Source of the DNA: an uncultured Paraglaciecola sp.
GTDB lineage: Bacteria > Pseudomonadota > Gammaproteobacteria > Enterobacterales > Alteromonadaceae
DNA: 10,641 nucleotides
Assembly (NCBI GenBank): GCA_905479025.1
Contig: CAJQKX010000228.1
Span: 1 to 10,641 of the forward strand
Direction: 5' to 3'
The translations under genes were made by a program, and so were the position numbers. Positions 6,103 through 10,641 of the stretch are shown here, in pieces (position 1 is the first letter of the stretch; every line of letters begins with the position of its first letter). The notes below the pieces were generated by a model that was given only the letters and a program-made list of their open reading frames with translations, made no database searches and was not told where the DNA came from.

Positions 6103-6938
6103 GTCGTCAATTGACAGCCATCGTTGTTGATGATGAACGTTTGGCCAGAGAAGGTTTAATGCTTAGGTTGAATGATGACACTAGGTTTAATGTGGTTGCA
6201 CAATGTCCATCTGCTCATCATGCGCTGGATGTGATAGAGCAATGCCAACCCAATATTGCTTTTGTGGATATTGAGATGCCAGGATTAAGCGGGCTTGAGC
6301 TGGCAGAGCTATTATCAAACAACACCACTCCTGTGCCTAAAGTGGTGTTTGTCACCGCATTTAGAGAATTTGCTCTACATGCCTTTGAATTTCAGGCTTT
6401 TGATTATTTACTTAAACCGTTTTCAGATGACAGATTGGCCAATTGTTTAAGTAAGCTCGTGGATTCTTTTTTTGACAGTGATGTAGTGCTTCAACACCTT
6501 AAGTTAGACGCATTACTGAGCCGTAAAACAGGTAATTCCATTGATGGTTTTATCCGTAATTTAGAGGTGACAAGTGGTGGTTCGATGAGCGAACTACAGC
6601 GAAGCGTTTCCATGAAAAGCGGATCGGAGTGGATCAGAGTGAAGCTGGATGATATTTCTTGGATTGAGGCCGCAGGTGATTACATGTGTGTGCATACATG
6701 GGAAGGCACGCATATTATACGCAAAACCCTCAAACAATTTGAACAAGAGCTCGACCCCCGCCTTTTTCCGAGGGTGAATCGTTCAGCCATGATCAACATG
6801 AGTAAATTAAAAAGATTGACGCCCAACTCGAATGGCGAATACTTAGCGCAGTTAACATCGGGTGATAGTGTTAAGGTCAGTCGCAAATATAAATTTAAAC
6901 TAGAAGAGTTAAGAAAAAACGGCGGCTGTGAAGATTAA
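6099..6938 (+). CDS. LytTR-family response regulator (AlgR/LytR type)
   Basis: This is a 279-aa two-domain regulator. The receiver domain (about 6-122) shows the acidic pocket D11-D12 (IVVDDERLAREG), the phospho-acceptor D57 (FVDIEMPGLSG), T86 (VFVTAF) and K106 (YLLKPF). After a linker, a LytTR DNA-binding domain occupies about 172-272: EWIRVKLDDISWIEAAGDYM, then TLKQFEQELDPRLFPRVNRS, then INMSKL and VKVSRKYK. Such regulators are normally phosphorylated by a LytS-type or other histidine kinase and bind paired direct repeats upstream of their targets. The start at 6099 has TGGAG 5 bases upstream and overlaps the preceding small ORF by ATGA. No histidine kinase is encoded next to it in this window, which is unusual for the family. 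The next gene, a secreted TPR protein, starts 140 bp downstream and could be a target. No convincing LytTR-site pair was found by eye. Confidence 0.94.
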   Translation: MSRQLTAIVVDDERLAREGLMLRLNDDTRFNVVAQCPSAHHALDVIEQCQPNIAFVDIEMPGLSGLELAELLSNNTTPVPKVVFVTAFREFALHAFEFQAFDYLLKPFSDDRLANCLSKLVDSFFDSDVVLQHLKLDALLSRKTGNSIDGFIRNLEVTSGGSMSELQRSVSMKSGSEWIRVKLDDISWIEAAGDYMCVHTWEGTHIIRKTLKQFEQELDPRLFPRVNRSAMINMSKLKRLTPNSNGEYLAQLTSGDSVKVSRKYKFKLEELRKNGGCED

Positions 6939-7078
6939 AGGTGACTGCTAAATCATGCCTATCCCAATGGCTTTAAGAATGGCGCGTGTTATTTAATTTA
7001 ATTGAACTGAATGGCCAAATGACCGTCTGAAAACTGAATTATGACTCAGCATACTCAATATTATGGAAGGTAGTGCCA

Positions 7079-8062
7079 ATGAATTTCACAACAGCGTTAG
7101 TGTTTGCAGGTTATCTCAGTTTTTCAAATATGGCCTTCGCCAGTGAGATATCTCTACTCGATAATGCTATCTCAATATTGAATACTGGGCAAACCGAACA
7201 GGCCATCGTCTTATTTGAAAAACAAAGGCATAACCCTGCAGCCATGCTTTATTTAGCCAAAATCTATATGGACAGTGACTTAGACGAAGCAGAGGATTGG
7301 ATAGAACAAGCGCTTGAAGTTAATTTAAACAATGCAGAAGTTTATTATGTCCGTGGCGCTATCATGGGACGACAGGCATCGGGTTCCATTTTTTCAGCAT
7401 TAAGTTATGCAGAAAAATCAGTTAATAGTTTTACAAAAGCAGTAGAACTTCAGCCTGACTCCATCAAATATAGGAAAGGATTAATGCAATTTCACACCAG
7501 CGCACCCAGCATTGCTGGTGGCGACCTGGATATTGCCAAAGTCCAGATAGAAAAACTTAGGCAACTTGATCCCAAAGTAGGCCTAGAAGCTGAGATTAAC
7601 TATGAGTTATCACAAGATAATGATGCTTTGGCCGACGCGCTTTTGCAGCAAGCCAAGCAGACTTATAACGATATTCCTGATTTTTTCTTTCAAGCCGGTA
7701 TGCTCCAGCAACGCAAAGAGAACTATCAGACTGCATTTGAAGAATTAACACGGGCCATCAGTAAAAATACTGACACTCAAGAAAGTGTTGTCGCAAAATA
7801 CAACGCCTTGTATCAGTTGGGCAGAACATCGGTTTTAGGCGAAACTAATATTGGTGCTGGGATAATGGCCTTGAAGCAGTATCTCAGCGAAGCGCCAGAC
7901 TTAGATGGCTTATCACCTAAGCCTTGGGCAGAGTTTCGTTTAGCGAACTTAATGGTTCTTAATGCACAGACATTAGAAGCTAAAAGGATTTATTTACGTT
8001 TGGCAAAAGCCGATAACAAGGAGTTAGCTAAACAAGCAAAAAAAGCTGCGAAGAAAATCTAA
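7079..8062 (+). CDS. Exported tetratricopeptide-repeat protein
   Basis: This is a 327-aa protein from ATG 7079, preferred over the GTG at 7073 because GGAAGG (7065-7070) lies 8 bases before the ATG but only 2 before the GTG. The signal peptide is MNFTTALVFAGYLSFSNMAFA, with cleavage expected before SEIS. The rest is helical TPR-like repeats: about 50-100 (AAMLYLAKIYMDSDLDEAED, then WIEQALEVNLNNAEVYYVRG), about 115-145 (SVNSFTKAVELQPDSIKYRK) and about 200-245 (DFFFQAGMLQQRKENYQTAF). The segment APSIAGGDLDIAKVQIEKL is a feature I recall from a group of periplasmic TPR proteins. The C-terminus is Lys/Ala-rich (AKQAKKAAKKI). The protein is likely a periplasmic scaffold or assembly factor; its partner is unknown. 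It sits between the LytTR regulator and gshB on the same strand, followed by a terminator-like hairpin, so it is probably a separate transcription unit from gshB. Confidence 0.87.
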   Translation: MNFTTALVFAGYLSFSNMAFASEISLLDNAISILNTGQTEQAIVLFEKQRHNPAAMLYLAKIYMDSDLDEAEDWIEQALEVNLNNAEVYYVRGAIMGRQASGSIFSALSYAEKSVNSFTKAVELQPDSIKYRKGLMQFHTSAPSIAGGDLDIAKVQIEKLRQLDPKVGLEAEINYELSQDNDALADALLQQAKQTYNDIPDFFFQAGMLQQRKENYQTAFEELTRAISKNTDTQESVVAKYNALYQLGRTSVLGETNIGAGIMALKQYLSEAPDLDGLSPKPWAEFRLANLMVLNAQTLEAKRIYLRLAKADNKELAKQAKKAAKKI

Positions 8063-8091
8063 TTACTTGGTTAATCCTCTAACTTAAACTC

Positions 8092-8116
8092 ACCCGTGCG
8101 CAGCCAAGGCGCGGGT
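8092..8116 (+). terminator. GC-rich terminator-like hairpin between TPR gene and gshB
   Basis: ACCCGTGC (8092-8099) pairs with GCGCGGGT (8109-8116) over 8 positions with one G-U pair and a 9-base loop, 29 bp after the TPR gene stop. The downstream tract (ATGATTTCAAATTTTC) is T-rich but interrupted, so termination may be partial. Confidence 0.5.
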
Positions 8117-8251
8117 ATGATTTCAAATTTTCTTGGTTTGATTCAAATACAGCTTGAATTATGCAGTAATTACCGCAAGATCAAACTTATCCAGACATTC
8201 CAGTCTTTTATCGTTCAGCTAACGTTTGAATAATATTTCTAAGGAACAACA

Positions 8252-9214
8252 TTGACCATTAAACTTGGCATAGTGATGGATCCCATCCAGTCCATCAATA
8301 TCAAAAAAGACACCAGTTTTGCTATGTTGCTGGATGCGCAAAAGCGTGGCTATGAATTGTTTTACATGGAAATGGGCGACCTGTATTTACAAAATGGTAA
8401 ACCCATGGCGCGAATGGCTAGTTTGGCTGTGGAGCCACATGCAGACAAATGGTTTACTTTAAGTGAATCGTTACATCAAAGTTTAGCTGAGTTAGATGTG
8501 ATTTTGATGCGTAAAGATCCCCCCGTAGATAATGAATTTATCTATGCCACGCATATGTTTGAATTAGCTGAGAAAACCGGTACGTTGGTGGTCAACAGAG
8601 CACAAAGTTTAAGGGATTTTAATGAGAAGTTATTCACTGCTTGGTTTCCTGATCTAGTCGCAGATACATTGGTGACAAGAGATACACAATTAGTTAAAGC
8701 GTTTCATCAAGAGCACCAAGACATCATTTGTAAACCTTTGGATGGTATGGGGGGCAGCTCTATATTTAGGGTCAAAGAAGACGGTAACAACTTGGGGGTC
8801 ATCATTGAAACCCTGACTGAGCTGGGTACTCGTTACGCTATGTTTCAGAAGTTTTTGCCCGAGATAAAAGATGGTGATAAACGCATTTTAATTGTCGATG
8901 GACAAGTGGTACCTTATGCATTAGCGAGGTTGCCAACTAAAGGTGAAAACCGTGGTAATTTGGCTGCAGGCGGCACAGGCAGACCACAACCGTTATCAAA
9001 GTCCGACTTTAAGATTGCCGAAACTATCGCGCCCCTTTTAGTTGAAAAGGGTCTGTTATTTGTAGGCTTAGATGTGATTGGTGATAGGGTCACAGAAATC
9101 AATGTTACCAGCCCAACTTGTGTACGAGAAATTGAAGCGGCTTATGACGTGAATATCACCGGTATGTTATTTGACGCTATTGAAAGACGTCTTTTCGCTG
9201 GCAAAGGAGCATAA
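8252..9214 (+). CDS. gshB: Glutathione synthetase
   Basis: This is a 320-aa cytoplasmic ATP-grasp ligase that joins gamma-glutamylcysteine and glycine to form glutathione, the second step after GshA. The start is TTG 8252: AAGGA lies about 6 bases upstream, and the protein then begins MTIKLGIVMDPIQSINIKKD, matching the conserved GshB N-terminus. Family landmarks are VILMRKDPPVDNEFIYATH (83-101), the glycine-rich ATP-grasp loop KPLDGMGGSSIFRV (161-174), the RGNLAAGGTG segment (234-243) and VGLDVIGDRVTEINVTSPTC (271-290) followed by REIE. Length matches the approximately 316-aa E. coli enzyme. yqgE follows after 8 bp and ruvX after that, the conserved gammaproteobacterial order. In E. coli and many relatives rsmE lies just upstream of gshB; here a TPR gene does. 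A small palindrome, ATTCAA-N7-TTGAAT (8141-8159), lies in the upstream region. Confidence 0.97.
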   Translation: MTIKLGIVMDPIQSINIKKDTSFAMLLDAQKRGYELFYMEMGDLYLQNGKPMARMASLAVEPHADKWFTLSESLHQSLAELDVILMRKDPPVDNEFIYATHMFELAEKTGTLVVNRAQSLRDFNEKLFTAWFPDLVADTLVTRDTQLVKAFHQEHQDIICKPLDGMGGSSIFRVKEDGNNLGVIIETLTELGTRYAMFQKFLPEIKDGDKRILIVDGQVVPYALARLPTKGENRGNLAAGGTGRPQPLSKSDFKIAETIAPLLVEKGLLFVGLDVIGDRVTEINVTSPTCVREIEAAYDVNITGMLFDAIERRLFAGKGA

Positions 9215-9222
9215 ATCCTACA

Positions 9223-9780
9223 ATGCAAAGTTTGCAGAATTATTTACTTATTGCGTCTCCGAGTATGGACGACCCGTATTTTACACGAACGGTCACTTAT
9301 ATTTGTGAGCATAACGAACATGGCGCCATGGGACTGGTCATCAATCAACCTGTCGGGATGAAGTTAAAAGAGTTGGTTGCACAGGTTAACGACAAGGCCG
9401 ATGTGATTGACGAAAAAGCGCAAGATATTATTTTGGCTGGTGGCCCCGTTAGCCAAGACAGGGGGTTTATTTTACACACCTCGCAGCCCGGTTGGGCTTC
9501 AAGTTTGATCATGACCCCTGAAGTCATGGTGACGACTTCCAAAGATATTATATCTTCGTTGGGTAATAACGATGCGCCAGAAAAGTCACTGATTATGCTG
9601 GGTTACGCGGGGTGGACAAGTGGACAGTTAGAAGAAGAAATTCAAACCAGTTCATGGTTAATGGTCGAAGCGGATACTGAAATTTTATTCGACACGCCAA
9701 TCCATAAGAAATGGGAAACTGCCGTACAGCGATTAGGTATAGATGTCTGGCAGCTTGGCCCTGATATAGGTCACGCTTGA
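9223..9780 (+). CDS. yqgE: YqgE/AlgH family protein (UPF0301)
   Basis: This is a 185-aa cytoplasmic protein of the YqgE/AlgH family, whose molecular function is not settled; Pseudomonas AlgH was named for a proposed regulatory role in alginate production. Landmarks are the N-terminus LQNYLLIASPSMDDPYFTRT (4-23), TYICEHNEHGAMGLVINQP (25-43), the GGPV motif (73-76), RGFILHT (80-86) and LGYAGWTSGQLEEEI (126-140) followed by SSWLMVEAD. Length is normal for the family. The gene starts 8 bp after gshB stops. The nearest Shine-Dalgarno (AAAGGAG) lies inside the gshB end, 13 bases from the ATG, so translation probably depends on coupling to gshB. ruvX follows 40 bp downstream, supporting one operon. 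Confidence 0.95.
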   Translation: MQSLQNYLLIASPSMDDPYFTRTVTYICEHNEHGAMGLVINQPVGMKLKELVAQVNDKADVIDEKAQDIILAGGPVSQDRGFILHTSQPGWASSLIMTPEVMVTTSKDIISSLGNNDAPEKSLIMLGYAGWTSGQLEEEIQTSSWLMVEADTEILFDTPIHKKWETAVQRLGIDVWQLGPDIGHA

Positions 9781-9820
9781 ATGACATTTTCCCTCCATGA
9801 TACCCGCATGATGATGTCAC

Positions 9821-10249
9821 ATGAGTAAACAAGGTCAACGAACTATTTTAGCCTTCGACTTTGGAACTAAGAGCATAGGCGTAGCCGTGGGGCAGGAGAT
9901 TACAGGTACTGCTTCTCCACTCAATGCTCTCAAGGCAATAGATGGCATTCCTAATTGGGACGTTGTGGCAAAACTGTTTGCTGAATGGTCTCCACAATTA
10001 GCGGTAGTAGGTCTACCACTGAATATGGATGGCTCCAGTCAACAAGTCACGTTTTCTGCCAAAAAATTTGCCAACCGCCTCAATGCTAAATATAAAGTCA
10101 CAGTGGCAACTTGCGATGAACGTTTAACCACAGTAGACGCCAAAGCCCGTTTGTTTGAATTGGGCGGCTACAAAAAACTCGATAAACAAAAAATTGACAG
10201 TGTGTCTGCTTGTTTGATTTTTGAAAGCTGGGTTGAAACCCAGTATTAA
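9821..10249 (+). CDS. ruvX: RuvX/YqgF: putative Holliday junction resolvase / pre-16S rRNA nuclease
   Basis: This is a 142-aa RNase H-fold nuclease. Landmarks are the first acidic strand [14 protein letters not shown] (D13 at the expected catalytic position), [10 protein letters not shown] (62-71), [10 protein letters not shown] (D99/E100) and [20 protein letters not shown] (111-130, D126). The family is essential in E. coli, where YqgF processes the 5' end of 16S rRNA; a role in recombination has also been proposed. An in-frame stop at 9812-9814 excludes any longer N-terminus, so ATG 9821 is fixed as the first start. No good Shine-Dalgarno precedes it. Instead, TGACAT (9782-9787) and ATGTCA (9814-9819) form an inverted repeat just before the start. 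It is the last gene of the gshB-yqgE-ruvX run. Confidence 0.96.
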   Translation: MSKQGQRTILAFDFGTKSIGVAVGQEITGTASPLNALKAIDGIPNWDVVAKLFAEWSPQLAVVGLPLNMDGSSQQVTFSAKKFANRLNAKYKVTVATCDERLTTVDAKARLFELGGYKKLDKQKIDSVSACLIFESWVETQY

Positions 10250-10262
10250 ATGATACCTAGCT

Positions 10263-10290
10263 AATTGTAATGTGTTTTCAACAATTTTTT
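10263..10290 (+). terminator. Weak intrinsic terminator after ruvX
   Basis: AATTGT (10263-10268) pairs with ACAATT (10281-10286) around a 12-base loop, followed by T up to 10290. It lies 14 bp after the ruvX stop and overlaps the 3' end of the convergent minus-strand gene. The stem is AT-rich and short, so confidence is modest. Confidence 0.4.
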
Positions 10291-10481
10291 GTGGTGTCAT
10301 TACTCGACTTTTTAGCCGCTTCAAGTGTTTCTATTTCTTTCCATAAACCTTCTGCTTCTGCGGTGAGCATTGAGTAGCTTTTGATGTCACCTTTGCGCTG
10401 CGCGAGCATCGCATCTGTGGATTTTTGATCGTAAATTCTACGTAATTTTTTGACTGGATCTGCTTTTAAAAAACCGAACAT
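10278..10481 (-). CDS. Small DUF6435-like protein
   Basis: This is a 67-aa protein with its ATG at 10481-10479 and TGAGG about 6 bases upstream on the minus strand. It starts MFGFLKADPVKKLRRIYDQK and continues AMLAQRKGDIKSYSMLTAEA and LWKEIETLEAAKK. The pattern of an MFG-(L/F)-K-x-DP-x-KKL start, then a helix with AMxAQRxGDIxxYxxLxxEAExLWxEIE, matches what I recall of the DUF6435 family, about 60 aa long and common in marine gammaproteobacteria. It is predicted to be cytoplasmic, highly helical and charged, possibly a coiled-coil hairpin; no function is known. It converges on ruvX with 28 bp between stop codons. A second Shine-Dalgarno-like AAGGAGG lies about 25 bases upstream of the ATG with no start codon placed to use it. 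The frame at 10124-10324 on this strand is a shadow of ruvX. Confidence 0.85.
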   Translation of the reverse strand: MFGFLKADPVKKLRRIYDQKSTDAMLAQRKGDIKSYSMLTAEAEGLWKEIETLEAAKKSSNDTTKNC

Positions 10482-10556
10482 GTTTACCTCAATAAATGTG
10501 TAATAGCCTCCTTATTACTTTTGTTTTGCTACAGACGATCAGTTTTTTGTCAGTTG

Positions 10557-10590
10557 AATATTGGATATCACTGAGGGCTCCACCAATATT
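10557..10590. repeat. Short inverted repeat near the right edge
   Basis: AATATTGG (10557-10564) and CCAATATT (10583-10590) are perfect 8-bp inverted repeats around an 18-base spacer. They lie about 75 bp upstream of the minus-strand DUF6435-like gene, outside any confident gene. They could be an operator or the terminator stem of a neighbouring gene beyond the edge. No U-run follows on the plus strand (TCACC) or the minus strand (CAACTGAC). Confidence 0.3.
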
Positions 10591-10641
10591 TCACCTAGCT
10601 GAAAAATAAGATTGGATCTCTTGGTATGTTTGGTAGTGAGT

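Noticed and set aside
10539..10640. Minus-strand 33-codon open tail (…GEILVEPSVISNIQLTKN, then stop) as the end of a gene beyond the right edge
   Set aside because: It is open only to the edge, too short to distinguish from chance, matches no family I recognise, and crosses the 10557-10590 inverted repeat.

Overview
The window looks like chromosomal DNA from a marine gammaproteobacterium of the Alteromonadales (Alteromonas/Glaciecola/Paraglaciecola type). This is an inference from the conserved gshB-yqgE-ruvX block, the small DUF3718-like and DUF6435-like proteins, the AT-rich codon use and the cell-surface redox lipoproteins. No phage, insertion sequence, CRISPR array or rRNA/tRNA gene was recognised.

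Left part (1-4478). A long minus-strand gene fills the first 2 kb and runs off the left edge. It encodes an exported 'choice-of-anchor B' type protein with LVIVD-like beta-propeller repeats followed by Calx-beta domains. Its ATG lies only 18 bp from the start chosen for a divergent plus-strand pair: an MbnP-family lipoprotein and an MbnH-family di-heme peroxidase, overlapping by 10 bp. In characterised MbnP/MbnH pairs the MauG-like enzyme oxidises a tryptophan of its partner to kynurenine, creating a copper site, so this is probably a cell-envelope protein-modification system. A 109-aa protein of unrecognised family, with a GTG start, follows.

Middle part (4479-6098). This stretch has few genes and many hairpins. 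It holds one secreted DUF3718-like protein flanked by two substantial inverted repeats (4591-4669 and 5105-5163). Then come roughly 790 bp without a confident gene, containing several hairpins and one strong intrinsic terminator (5712-5749) with no obvious gene feeding it. A small unrecognised ORF (5872-6102) with a good Shine-Dalgarno overlaps by ATGA the next gene, a LytTR response regulator. No histidine kinase is visible beside it.

Right part (6099-10641). The LytTR regulator (6099-6938) is followed by a secreted TPR protein, a terminator-like hairpin, and the housekeeping run gshB (TTG start), yqgE and ruvX/yqgF, tightly packed on the plus strand. A convergent small gene of the DUF6435 type closes the annotated part. 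The last 160 bases hold only its upstream region and a short inverted repeat.

Functional reading: gshB makes glutathione and ruvX processes rRNA and/or resolves Holliday junctions, with yqgE co-transcribed. The left locus appears to be a separate surface/periplasmic metal- or redox-related module. The best leads are the MbnP/MbnH plus anchor-B trio, the structured intergenic sequences around the DUF3718 gene, and the orphan regulator with its odd upstream ORF.
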